Source: Bradyrhizobium sp. CCBAU 51627
GTDB lineage: Bacteria; Pseudomonadota; Alphaproteobacteria; Rhizobiales; Xanthobacteraceae
Assembly (NCBI RefSeq): GCF_028128765.1
Contig: NZ_LBJG01000092.1
Coordinates: 124,001 to 188,000 of the forward strand
Direction: 5' to 3'
Length of the DNA stretch: 64,000 nucleotides
Below are positions 19,974 through 29,101 of the stretch, one piece after another. Made by a program: the position numbers and the translations under genes. The notes under the pieces were generated by a model that did not search any database, was not told the DNA's origin, and saw only the letters and a list, made by a program, of their open reading frames with translations. Each line of letters opens with the position of its first letter. The first letter of the stretch is position 1.

Positions 19974-21764
19974 CTAACGAACTTTAACTGAAGCCATTTC
20001 TTGGCCCTCAGCACTCATCACGTGCGTCGAGCAAGCCAAGCACGGATCAAAGGAATGGATGGTGCGCAAGATCTCCAGAGGCCGCTGCGGATCGGCCATC
20101 GGGGTACCGATCAGGGAAGCTTCAAAAGCGCCAATATTGCCCTTCGAATCGCGAGGAGATGCGTTCCACGTCGTCGGCACGACACATTGATAATTGTCGA
20201 TCTTACCGTCCTTGATCTTAACCCAGTGCCCGAGCGCACCGCGAGGCGCTTCAGTGAACCCGTAGCCTTTGGCTTCCTTGCGCCAGCTTTCCGGGCTCCA
20301 CCTGCTGATATTGGCAGTTGCCGTATTGCCCGCCTTGATGTGGATTACGAGCTTATCCTGGAAATAACGCATCTGATGGGCCGCCCACTGGCATTCGAGC
20401 GCCCGCGCCGCAGTCCGGCCAAGCGTCGAGAACAGCGCAGTCACAGGAAGATTGAGCTCCTTGAGCAGTCTCTCGGCTGGCTCCTTGAACTCGGCTTTGC
20501 CTTGCGCATAGCCGAGGATGTATCGGGCCAACGGCCCGACCTCCACGGCACGGCCGCGCCAGCGCGGCGCTTTGATCCAGGAATATTTGCCGCCCTCGTC
20601 GAGTTCCTTAATATCTGTCTTGCTGCCTTTGAGTTTTGGCCCAAGTTCAAAACTCGGCTCGGTAATACCATCCCAGGGATGCAGTCCGCAGCAATCGCTG
20701 GGGTATTTATACCATGAATGCGCGACGAACTCCTGGATCTGTTCGGGGTCACCATGGTCGATCGGCAGTATCTCCTTGAGATTGCCATCAAGAATGACCC
20801 CGCGCGGCAGCTTAAGACTCTCGGCGGAACAGTCATTGGCCTTTTCGGGGATGTCGCCATAGGACATCACGCTTTTGCTCGAAAGACCACCGCCGTGGAG
20901 CCAATCCCTATAGAACGAGCAGATCGCGGTAACGTCGGGCAGATAGACCTGCTCGACAAACTCGATCGAGCGGTCGATGATCGAGGACACAATGCTCAGT
21001 CGCTCCATGTTGATCGCGCCCACCGCACCGATTCCCTCGATGTTGATCGCGCACGGCACGCCGCCCACGAGCCAGTTTGGATGCGGGTTCTTGCCACCAT
21101 AAATAGCTTGGATCTTGACGATCTCCTTCTGAAAGTCGAGCGCTTCCAGATAATGAGCGACCGCCATCAGGTTCGCTTCCGGTGGCAGTTTGTAGGCCGG
21201 ATGCCCCCAATAGCCATTCTTGAACGGACCGAGCTGCCCTGATCCGAAGAATTTGGTCAGCCGGATCTGCAAATCCTTAAAATAGCCAGGGGATGACAGT
21301 GGCCAGGGCGAGATAGACTGCGCCAGTGTAGAGGTCGAGTTGGGATCGGCCTTGAGCGCGGAGACCACGTCGACCCAATCCAACGCATGGAGGTGATAGA
21401 AATGTACGAGGTGATCATGCACGAGCAGGCACAGCTGCATGATGTTGCGGATCGAATTGGCATTCTCCGGAATCGTAATACCTAGTGCATTTTCAACTGC
21501 GCGCACGGAGGTGAGCGCATGGGTGCCGGTGCAGACCCCGCAAATCCGCTCGGTGAACGCCCAGGCGTCGCGCGGATCGCGCCCGCGCAGGATGACTTCG
21601 ATGCCACGCCACATCGTCCCGCTTGAGACCGCATTGCGGATCACATTCTCGGAATCGAGATTGGCTTCGATGCGGAGGTGACCTTCGATGCGCGTCAGCG
21701 GATCGATAACGATTCGCCTGCCGGAACGATCGAGATTAAACCCATTCGGCGTCTGGACGGCCAC
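19974..21764 (-). CDS. hupL: HupL, NiFe uptake hydrogenase large subunit
   Basis: Catalytic subunit of the group 1 membrane-bound uptake hydrogenase, which oxidises the H2 released by nitrogenase. 596 residues. The N-terminal nickel motif is [11 protein letters not shown] near residue 75; the C-terminal one is DPCLACSTH (C575, C578, H581). The 15 residues after His581 (VMSAEGQ...) are the peptide removed by HupD. Thirteen bases separate it from the hupS stop. Confidence 0.98.
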   Translation of the reverse strand: MAVQTPNGFNLDRSGRRIVIDPLTRIEGHLRIEANLDSENVIRNAVSSGTMWRGIEVILRGRDPRDAWAFTERICGVCTGTHALTSVRAVENALGITIPENANSIRNIMQLCLLVHDHLVHFYHLHALDWVDVVSALKADPNSTSTLAQSISPWPLSSPGYFKDLQIRLTKFFGSGQLGPFKNGYWGHPAYKLPPEANLMAVAHYLEALDFQKEIVKIQAIYGGKNPHPNWLVGGVPCAINIEGIGAVGAINMERLSIVSSIIDRSIEFVEQVYLPDVTAICSFYRDWLHGGGLSSKSVMSYGDIPEKANDCSAESLKLPRGVILDGNLKEILPIDHGDPEQIQEFVAHSWYKYPSDCCGLHPWDGITEPSFELGPKLKGSKTDIKELDEGGKYSWIKAPRWRGRAVEVGPLARYILGYAQGKAEFKEPAERLLKELNLPVTALFSTLGRTAARALECQWAAHQMRYFQDKLVIHIKAGNTATANISRWSPESWRKEAKGYGFTEAPRGALGHWVKIKDGKIDNYQCVVPTTWNASPRDSKGNIGAFEASLIGTPMADPQRPLEILRTIHSFDPCLACSTHVMSAEGQEMASVKVR

Positions 21765-21777
21765 TGTCGTCCCCTCC

Positions 21778-22878
21778 TCAACTCGGTTTGCCTTTGTCGG
21801 CTGAGCGATCCGGCCGGTGGGTCAACCGCTTCACGGCGGTGACCGCCGCGTGGGCAGCGACGGTTAGCCCCACCACGCCGGCAGCGGCCATGCCGATCTC
21901 GTCGGCGTTCTCCTCAATGCCGAACTGCTTGATGGTTGTGAGTCGGTCGTAAAATGGCCCTTTATCCCAGAAGCTGTCTTCGGAGCAGCCGAGGCAGCCG
22001 TGGCCGGATTGAATCGGAAATGAAACGCCGCCGTTCCATCGAAGTGCCGAACAGGCGTTGTAGGTGGTTGGCCCCTTGCAGCCCATCTTGTACAGGCAAT
22101 AGCCCTTGCGTGCATTGGTGTCGTCCCACTCTTCGACGAATTGGCCTGCGTCGAAATGGGACCGCCGATAGCACTTATCGTGAATGCGCTCGGAATAAAA
22201 CATAATTGGGCGCCCTTGGCGATCAAGCTCGGGAAGCTTTCCGAACGTGGTCATGAAAGTCACAAGGCCACTCATGACCTCCGCGACAGGAGGGCATCCA
22301 GGCACCTTGATGATCTGCCTATTGGTGACCACCTTATCGATCGGCACCGCGCCAGTCGGATTTGGCTTGGCCGCTTGCACGCATCCCCAGGATGCACACG
22401 TGCCCCAAGCGACGATGGCCATAGCCTCTTCCGCCATCGACCTGAGCTTTTCAACGAACGGCTTGCCGCCGTCGATGCAAAACATGCCACCTTCGTTCAA
22501 CGGGGGATTGCCTTCAACGGCGAGCACATACCCGCCTTTGTACTTGGCACGGGTTTCCTCCAGGATGGCCTCAGCCTGGTGTCCTGCCGCCGCCATGATC
22601 ATATGGTCATAGTCGAGCGAAATCATCGACAGCAGCGCGTCTTTGATCAAGGGATGGGCCGAGCGGATAAAGCTTTCCGAGCAACAGGTACACTCGAGCC
22701 CGTGCAGCCAGATGACGGGCACACGCGGTTTGGTTTCCAGGGCGTGCGCAATTTTGCTTGCGGTGAGCGGACCAAGTCCCAAGCTCGCGGCGGTCAAACT
22801 GCAGAATTTGTGGAAACTACGACGCGTGATACCCTGGCGTCTGATCACGCTGTAGAACGTTTCCCTTCCATCACCCAT
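21778..22878 (-). CDS. hupS: HupS, NiFe uptake hydrogenase small subunit
   Basis: Iron-sulfur subunit of the uptake hydrogenase. 366 residues with a Tat signal containing TRRSFHKF near residue 18, so the folded HupSL dimer is exported to the periplasmic face. Proximal cluster ligands appear in [11 protein letters not shown] and GTCASWGC; medial and distal ligands in [25 protein letters not shown] and GCLGCSE. A hydrophobic helix near the C-terminus ([20 protein letters not shown]) anchors it to HupC. First gene of the hup operon. Confidence 0.98.
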   Translation of the reverse strand: MGDGRETFYSVIRRQGITRRSFHKFCSLTAASLGLGPLTASKIAHALETKPRVPVIWLHGLECTCCSESFIRSAHPLIKDALLSMISLDYDHMIMAAAGHQAEAILEETRAKYKGGYVLAVEGNPPLNEGGMFCIDGGKPFVEKLRSMAEEAMAIVAWGTCASWGCVQAAKPNPTGAVPIDKVVTNRQIIKVPGCPPVAEVMSGLVTFMTTFGKLPELDRQGRPIMFYSERIHDKCYRRSHFDAGQFVEEWDDTNARKGYCLYKMGCKGPTTYNACSALRWNGGVSFPIQSGHGCLGCSEDSFWDKGPFYDRLTTIKQFGIEENADEIGMAAAGVVGLTVAAHAAVTAVKRLTHRPDRSADKGKPS

Positions 22879-22957
22879 GAAACCGTCCTTGCGAATTGTC
22901 GCCAGCCATTACGAATTGGTGACGTTCAGCAAGAAACAGGCCAGCGAAGCGAAACAC

Positions 22958-22971
22958 TTGAAAGATATCAA
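22958..22971. promoter_or_regulatory. FixK/FNR-type box upstream of hupS
   Basis: TTGAAAGATATCAA is an exact TTGA-N6-TCAA palindrome, 80 bases upstream of the hupS ATG. FixK2 control of hup in bacteroids is established for B. japonicum. I see no well-spaced sigma-54 promoter here. Confidence 0.78.
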
Positions 22972-23540
22972 GGCGCCACTTCGAGGTCTGCGGATTGTCG
23001 GACCCGACCAGCGTGCCAGAAGCGGGAGCATTGATTTGTCACGCTCATGTTGTCCAGTGAGAGTCGATGTGAGCACTTCAACAAGTAAGCACTATGGTTC
23101 ACCCATGCAGGGGACTACGCTCCTGCACAACCGCGACACTCGTCATGCCGATCGTTGAACAGAATTGGTTCAGTTGACGGGCATCGCACTGCCCCCGCCT
23201 CAATCAGACCTGCCGATTACTGACAAGGATGCGTTGAAGCGCTCATAGTCGCAACTATGCAGGCAGCCCGTACCAAAGCGGCTGTCGAGCGAGGAAGAGA
23301 ACCCGCAATGGGCTGACCTGCGGTGCGCACGCTAACTCCCTTTTTAGGTCTGCTTCGATCCGATCCGCCCTTGGTTTCAAAGCGGCTCGTCGCGCGGCTT
23401 TCTACGGCGCCGTTGGCGGCGACAGACCGGACGTTTACGGCTATCACCTCGGAGCCTTCATCGCGCAAGCGAATCGTTAGCAAGGCGCGACGTCGTTGGC
23501 GCATCGCGACACCCACCTTGCTTGAAGGAGATTCTTCGCA
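22972..23540. other. Intergenic, no gene recognised
   Basis: About 570 bases between the hupS promoter region and a small open frame. hupUV, hupT and hoxA, which flank hup in some strains, are not here. No convincing coding frame seen. Confidence 0.45.
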
Positions 23541-23717
23541 ATGGCGGAGGCGATTGCGTTTTTGAAGCATGCTGCGATTCGTCTGACGCCGATAGAAAAC
23601 GGCGGCGCCTACTTTCAGTCGGCATCGATCCGTCCTAGCAATACTGTCCGCCTACTACACCAAGCGGCTCATCGCGCCTTTCGGCGGAAAGCGAATTATC
23701 GGATTATCGCAGCATAG
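23541..23717 (+). CDS. Possible small protein, 58 residues
   Basis: Starts MAEAIAFLKHAAIRL, ten bases after a good AAGGAG ribosome site, and ends convergently 22 bases inside the serine hydrolase gene. I recognise no family. The only support is the ribosome site and an N-terminal half that reads as an amphipathic helix. It may be a fragment of a lost gene. Confidence 0.25.
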   Translation: MAEAIAFLKHAAIRLTPIENGGAYFQSASIRPSNTVRLLHQAAHRAFRRKANYRIIAA

Positions 23718-24958
23718 ACGATATACTGGACTTGTTCGCGGTAATACTTCCGGATTTCTCCGGGCGCCGCCGTCCCGACCACCGCGACCAGACGCTCTTT
23801 TGGGTCGCAGAAAAATTGTGTCCCGTAGGCGCCAGTCCATGTGAACTCACCTGGATTGCCCGGAACCGCCGAGAGCCCCTCGTTGATGCGTACAGCCACT
23901 CCAAGCCCAAAGCCGAAGCCGGCACGGTGCGCCTCCACATTGGCAACCTTATTCTTGATCCCTGGTCCGAGGTGATCGGAAATCATGTGACGCACCGTCC
24001 TTGGACCAAGAATGCGCTGGCCGTTGAGCTCCCCGCCGTTCAGGAGCATTTGTCCAAAGCGCACGTAGTCACCGACTGTCGCAAATGCGCAGGCTCCCCC
24101 GCAGTCAAAATTCGTCGGAGTTTCGAGGAGCTCGATCTCTTGTGGTTTTCCCGTCAGCGGGTCGTCTGGAAATGGATGCGCCAGGCGCTTGCGTTGCGAT
24201 TCCGACAAATGGAAAGTGGCATCTTGCATTTCGATTGGCTTCCACAAGTTGCTGGCAAGATAGTCGCCCAATCGCTGTCCGCTGACTTGTTCCACGACAG
24301 CTCCCAGCACATCGGTCGAGAAGCCGTATTCGAATTCTGTCCCCGGTTGATGCGCTAGCGGCAGCTTGGTAATGGCTTCGATGAAAGCCTGCTTATCACC
24401 CCTTAGTGCCGGAGCAGCGAAATCGGGATAGAGACGCGCCACTTGGTCTGAGCTGTGGGCGGGCCCGCCATAGGTGAGCCCGGATGTGTGGCGGTAAAGA
24501 TCGTGGATCAAGATCGGAGAATTCTGCGCTTGAAATTTCAGTGAACCGTCATGCTGTGGCACTCCCACCTTCATGCCTGCGAATTCCGGATAGTAATCCG
24601 TAAGTCTGGCCTGTAGAGGCAGGCGACCTTGTTCCATGAGGATAAGACCCGCAACGGCCACCATCGGCTTGGTCATAGAAGCAAGCGCGAATATCGCGTC
24701 GAGCCGCATCGACCTTCCTTTTGCCGGATCGAGTTGTCCGTACGCCTTGTAGTGAATCAGCTTGCCGTCTCTGGCGATTGCAACCACCGCGCCCGGCACG
24801 CGTTTACTCGCGATCTCCCGAGCGAAGAACTGGTCTAGCTTTGCAAGGCGCTGCTGAGAAACGCCGACGTCATCGGCCTTCGCTTCGGGCAGCGGCGCGG
24901 ACTGCACTGAATTGAAGCCGATTGTAGCTGCCGCTGCGACCATAACAAGGTTTTTCAT
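23696..24958 (-). CDS. Beta-lactamase-family serine hydrolase, secreted
   Basis: 420 residues with a Sec-type signal peptide (MKNLVMVAAAATIGFNSVQSA). The class C/esterase catalytic SXXK is ASMTK near residue 95, the second motif Tyr is in EFEYGFSTDVLG, and the third region is HRAGFGFGLGVAV. The family includes penicillin-binding proteins, esterases and D-aminopeptidases; the substrate cannot be told from sequence. It stands alone, and a symbiotic role is not evident. Confidence 0.88.
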   Translation of the reverse strand: MKNLVMVAAAATIGFNSVQSAPLPEAKADDVGVSQQRLAKLDQFFAREIASKRVPGAVVAIARDGKLIHYKAYGQLDPAKGRSMRLDAIFALASMTKPMVAVAGLILMEQGRLPLQARLTDYYPEFAGMKVGVPQHDGSLKFQAQNSPILIHDLYRHTSGLTYGGPAHSSDQVARLYPDFAAPALRGDKQAFIEAITKLPLAHQPGTEFEYGFSTDVLGAVVEQVSGQRLGDYLASNLWKPIEMQDATFHLSESQRKRLAHPFPDDPLTGKPQEIELLETPTNFDCGGACAFATVGDYVRFGQMLLNGGELNGQRILGPRTVRHMISDHLGPGIKNKVANVEAHRAGFGFGLGVAVRINEGLSAVPGNPGEFTWTGAYGTQFFCDPKERLVAVVGTAAPGEIRKYYREQVQYIVYAAIIR

Positions 24959-25033
24959 TGTAGCCTCGAAAGGACGGATGGATCCGGTTTGTACTGCGGC
25001 TCGGCCGCTGTCGGATATGTGTGGCTGGCAAGG

Positions 25034-25723
25034 CTAGGATGATTCGGTGCCTCGCCTAGCACAATGTCTGTCGATGATGGCTAAGGTGAAGATTGTCGCA
25101 AGGGCGACCATCACCATACCAGCGGCAACCACACTTGCCTCGTGCCAACGCGACGCTTGGACGTAGTCTACGACGTAGGCCGACAACACCTTGGTCCGTC
25201 CAGGAATATTGCCGCCGATCATCATCACGACGCCGAATGTGCCGATCGTATGAGAAAATCCGAGCAGGGCTGCTTTAACAAGCTCCAGTCGCGCCAGCGG
25301 CGCGCTGATGGCAATGAAGGCATACAATGGCGAAACACGCCCTGTCATTGCCAACGGGTGATCGCCAACCGCAACAAAGGCGTTACGTATAGGCTGCACG
25401 ACCAATGGCAGGGCCGAGAGCACCGATCCGACCACGATACCCCCGAAGGTAAAAGCGAGCGTGCGCCCGCCCCAGAAAGAGGCGAGAACGCCACCCGGTC
25501 CGTCGGGGCCGAGCAAAACGAGTACGCAGAAGCCGAGAGCCGCTGGAGGTAGCACCAGTGGAAGTGCGATCATCGCGGCCACCGCCTCGCTCAAAAAAGT
25601 CTTTGAGCGGGCTAGCCACCAGGCGAGGGGCACACCAATCACGAGGAGGATCACGGTCGTCACGCTAGCGAGCTCGATCGTGAGCGCAACGGATTGCGAA
25701 ATCTCTGACGAATCGACATTCAC
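25034..25723 (-). CDS. modB: ModB-like molybdate ABC permease, orphan and diverged
   Basis: Inner-membrane permease resembling ModB. Starting at the GTG at 25723 gives 229 residues, near family length; an upstream ATG at 25816 adds 31 non-hydrophobic residues. Five or more membrane segments are visible (VTTVILLVIGVPLAWWLA, AAMIALPLVLPPAALGF). The cytoplasmic loop contacting the ATPase reads GFSHTIGTFGVVMMIGGNIPGRT, where the usual GEFG is GTFG. No modA or modC is beside it, so it may be a non-functional leftover or may borrow partners encoded elsewhere. Confidence 0.8.
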   Translation of the reverse strand: MNVDSSEISQSVALTIELASVTTVILLVIGVPLAWWLARSKTFLSEAVAAMIALPLVLPPAALGFCVLVLLGPDGPGGVLASFWGGRTLAFTFGGIVVGSVLSALPLVVQPIRNAFVAVGDHPLAMTGRVSPLYAFIAISAPLARLELVKAALLGFSHTIGTFGVVMMIGGNIPGRTKVLSAYVVDYVQASRWHEASVVAAGMVMVALATIFTLAIIDRHCARRGTESS

Positions 25724-26427
25724 GTGCGTCAGCCCGCCAGTGAGCGCAGGTCGCCGTATCCTGACAGTGATCGCCTGCATGTCCGGGGCATCCAGCGATG
25801 CGGCGCGAATAGCCATTTGGTGGCGCGGCAGCTCGTTGCGGCCGCCGAATTCACGTGCGTCGCTTCTGCGAGCAATAGCAGCATCACAATCGACAACTCC
25901 TGTGACAAGTGCGCCTCGATCCGACCGACGGCGGCAGCTTCTCGTATGTCATCAGCAATTCCTGTGCCGCGTGCGAACTGTGGCGGCTCTATGCTCAATG
26001 TAAAAAAGTTGCGCAGGCGCCGACGTCACTGTGGAGTGAATCGAGCGCTCTGTCAGATTTCAGGCATCTTTGTTCCCGAGCAGACAGTGACAGCGCGCAA
26101 CAAAAACGGCAGACTTCTACACCTCGGCATATGCCTGTTTTGGTTTGTAGGCGGCTCAAACGCCGCCCTCGCCGGGGCCGGCAGCTGAACGCTCGGCAGC
26201 AACGCGAAAGATCTAGCTAAGAACTCGTCGTACGCTGCTTCTGCGACGCGGCAAAGGCGCGAGGGGCCGCGAGCGAAGGGCCGCCTCTCGACCGTCCCAG
26301 CTAATGCGCAGGGTCAGCACAGGCGTGGAGACACACGCTCCGGCACTAACGAGCTTCGCCGCTAGCGGCAACGCAGTTCATCCATCAAAGATCTTGTCCG
26401 CGCAATGGAGTCGCAAGCCACGCTTCC
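25724..26427. other. Intergenic, no gene recognised
   Basis: About 700 bases between modB and the nod box. Open frames such as 25729-25998 (minus) have no recognisable family signature; modA was looked for and not found. Confidence 0.45.
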
Positions 26428-26469
26428 ATCCGGTAAATGCGTACGATCCAAAATATCAATTTTACCAAT
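26428..26469 (+). promoter_or_regulatory. nod box (NodD binding site), orphan
   Basis: The 3' half reads GATCCAAAATATCAATTTTA then CCAAT, almost identical to the classical nod box end. The 5' half begins ATCCGGTAAATG. The orientation is plus. No nod gene follows: the next gene is dctA, whose start is 347 bases downstream. Either the original nod gene was lost or this box drives a transcript that includes dctA. Confidence 0.8.
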
Positions 26470-26816
26470 GCCACATACTGTTGCATCGATCTCAGCACTC
26501 CAGCCGAGACGTAACTGCGCTAATGCGCGTGACGGTTTTTGTTCGACCTTGCGCGAACGCGGTACGAGCACTCAAGCCGATGCGCCGAACACAGGCTAGT
26601 TGCTGCGACTTGTTAATCGGCCGCAGTTTGGGATCTGGTGCATATCTTGCTTAGGGAGAAAGGACAACGTAACTAAACGTCTGCCTTTGGAAGGACGCGC
26701 CGGCTCTCGGAACCGTCTTCAATCAGGGCAAGGCTAAAATGATTGGTCTCGCATGACGCTGTCGCCTCTCAACAAAGCGGCGGCTCACATTCGAGTATAT
26801 TCGGGAAGGAAGCGTC
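26470..26816 (+). other. Leader region between nod box and dctA
   Basis: 347 bases with no coding frame I recognise. A GGAAGG ribosome site lies just before the dctA ATG. I looked for a sigma-54 promoter, as found for dctA in other rhizobia; candidates such as TGGTCTCGCATGACGC have wrong spacing. Confidence 0.5.
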
Positions 26817-28139
26817 ATGACCACCATGGCAACTGCGTTGCCTGTACGCGCGTCGCAAGCTTGGTATAAGATACTCTACGTCCAGGTGCTAATCGCGATC
26901 TTAATTGGCGTCATGGTTGGCTGCCTATGGCCGTCTATCGCCACCAACGACTGGATCAAGGCGCTTGGTGACGGGTTCATCAAGCTCATCAAGATGGTGA
27001 TCGCGCCGATTATTTTCTGCACTGTCACATCTGGTATTGCGCATATTCAGGATGCCAAGAAAGTCGGGTGCGTCGGCGTCAAGGCGCTGTTCTATTTCGA
27101 GATCGTCTCCAGCTTTGCCTTGCTGTTGGGCCTTGTTATGGGCAATCTGGTCCGAATCGGCCATGGCCTTGCGGTTAAGCCGGATGCTGCGGCGGTTGCC
27201 AATTACGTCAGGCAGGCGGAAGCCTCAAAAACTGTCGACTTTGTTCTCAACATCATTCCCGATAGCGTGATCGGCGCCTTCGCTCGCGGCGATGTTCTGC
27301 AGGTTCTCCTGTTCGCGATCCTTTTCGGCTTCTCCCTGATGGCGCTGGGAAAGCGTGGGGAACGTCTGCGCGGGATGATTGACGACGTCGCGCACGCGGT
27401 GTTCGGGGTAATCGCTATTGTAATGAAAGCGGCCCCGATCGGCGCCTTCGGCGCCATGGCTTTCACGGTCGGCAAGTTCGGGCCCGCAGCACTCGGCAAT
27501 CTGATCGGTCTCATCGCTCTGTTCTACGTGACGGCTGCGCTATTTGTGGTGGTGGTGCTTGGTCTGATCGCCCGCCTCGTCGGCTTTTCAATCTTCAAGT
27601 TCCTTGTCTTTATCAAGGACGAGCTTCTGATCGTGCTCGGTACGTCGTCCTCCGAAAGCGCGCTGCCGCAATTGATGGAGAAGCTCGAGCGGCTGGGCTG
27701 CTCCAAGCCGGTAGTCGGGCTGGTGGTGCCAACTGGCTACTCCTTCAACCTTGACGGCACTAATATCTATATGACACTTGCAACATTGTTCATTGCCCAG
27801 GCACTCGGCGTCGATCTCACCTTTGGCCAGCAGCTCACGATCCTGCTCGTCGCAATGCTAACGTCGAAGGGAGCAAGCGGCGTCACCGGCGCGGGCTTCA
27901 TCACGCTCGCTGCGACATTATCGGTGGTAAACCCAGCTCTGGTGCCGGGTATGGCAATCGTGTTTTCGATCGACAAGTTCATGAGCGAGGTGCGCGCCCT
28001 TACCAACATCATCGGCAATGGCATCGCGGCTGTGTTCGTATCCTGGTGGGAAGGCGAGCTCGATCACATGACCCTGCAGGCTCGGCTCAGCCAGCCCACC
28101 GTTTCCACCACTATCGACACTACAAGCACAATGAGGTAG
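26817..28139 (+). CDS. dctA: DctA, C4-dicarboxylate transporter
   Basis: Proton-coupled uptake of succinate, malate and fumarate, the main carbon supply of bacteroids. 440 residues of the DAACS family with eight membrane segments. Hallmarks: [18 protein letters not shown], the serine-rich hairpin [12 protein letters not shown], and [15 protein letters not shown] then [12 protein letters not shown]. No dctBD regulators adjoin. Bradyrhizobium genomes carry other DctA-like genes, so this may be a symbiosis-island copy. Confidence 0.95.
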   Translation: MTTMATALPVRASQAWYKILYVQVLIAILIGVMVGCLWPSIATNDWIKALGDGFIKLIKMVIAPIIFCTVTSGIAHIQDAKKVGCVGVKALFYFEIVSSFALLLGLVMGNLVRIGHGLAVKPDAAAVANYVRQAEASKTVDFVLNIIPDSVIGAFARGDVLQVLLFAILFGFSLMALGKRGERLRGMIDDVAHAVFGVIAIVMKAAPIGAFGAMAFTVGKFGPAALGNLIGLIALFYVTAALFVVVVLGLIARLVGFSIFKFLVFIKDELLIVLGTSSSESALPQLMEKLERLGCSKPVVGLVVPTGYSFNLDGTNIYMTLATLFIAQALGVDLTFGQQLTILLVAMLTSKGASGVTGAGFITLAATLSVVNPALVPGMAIVFSIDKFMSEVRALTNIIGNGIAAVFVSWWEGELDHMTLQARLSQPTVSTTIDTTSTMR

Positions 28140-28998
28140 GTCCGGGATCTTAGCCGCCGCCATTCGGGCACGAATAACTATCTCATGCGCTCTCCGGTGC
28201 GCAGCCCTTGCGCGGCGGCCAGACGGCTCTCCTGGGAGGCAGGCGTGCAAAGAAGTAGGCCTTTTTCAGGGCTTCTCTCTCTTCGCGGTCAGGGCTACCG
28301 GCCACCTGAGCGCTTGTGCAACATTTTTGCCAAGCCAGATAACAAGACTGCGACAGAACACGTCCGGCGTGACGGACTAGGTATTAGTCCGCATACGAAT
28401 ACTCATATGCACGTCGCTCCCCTTGCCTCACACGAGTAAGAGCGCCGGAGGGATCCTGCGGACGCAGCTCGTCATCCGTCGTTACTATGCGCGCTGCGTC
28501 ATCAGATCATGGTGGGTGTGGTCAGCGTGGATTAGATGGCACTCGACGCAGGCGTGGCGAGTCGTTGCAAGGCTGCGCTCGGTTCGACGTCGATGTCGCC
28601 GCTCGATTCCAGCGAAACCAGATGGAAACGAGTCTTTCGCAGCTAGGCGGGATGGCACTTGCGCGTTCTTCGTGCCCGCGAGACCAGTGATTCGGCAGCT
28701 TGTTTCTGCTCTTTGCCGGTTTGGAGGCGCGCCTGATTTCTTTCGATTCTACCTCCCGGCTGAACTGAAACCGCTGTTCTCATTTCAGGGGTGTAAGGGG
28801 ATGTATCGGCTGTAGGCTCAAGAGACTGGCCCAAAGGACTACCGGCAGCGGCGCAAAGCAGATATTTCAGCTTCGACAGCAGCCCCGTCTGCGACGCCTA
28901 TTGATAGGTTTAGGACAACTATACGTATGTTTATGATGCGTTTTTTCCCCGCTCGTGCTGAGTTCGGCAGCGGTGATCAATCTCGGACACGCTCACCC
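28140..28998. other. Intergenic, no gene recognised
   Basis: About 860 bases between dctA and the repeat before nodV. A plus frame at 28423-28815 and its antisense show no family signature. Confidence 0.45.
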
Positions 28999-29036
28999 GC
29001 GGACCCAAGCGTCTAAGGCGGACCCAAGCGTCTAAG
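28999..29036. repeat. Tandem duplication of 19 bp
   Basis: GCGGACCCAAGCGTCTAAG occurs twice with no spacer, ending 65 bases before the nodV-like start. It may be a recent slippage event or a regulator site in the leader. Confidence 0.85.
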
Positions 29037-29101
29037 ATTGCCTCATTTTTGCCTAAAATGCTATAGCTCTCCCGCCGGAGAACAGGCCGGACGGTCTCAA
29101 A

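Noticed and set aside
26740-26770. Sigma-54 promoter candidate before dctA (TGGTCTCGCATGACGC)
   Set aside because: GG and GC are separated by 11 bases rather than 10, and the -12 element lacks TTGC.
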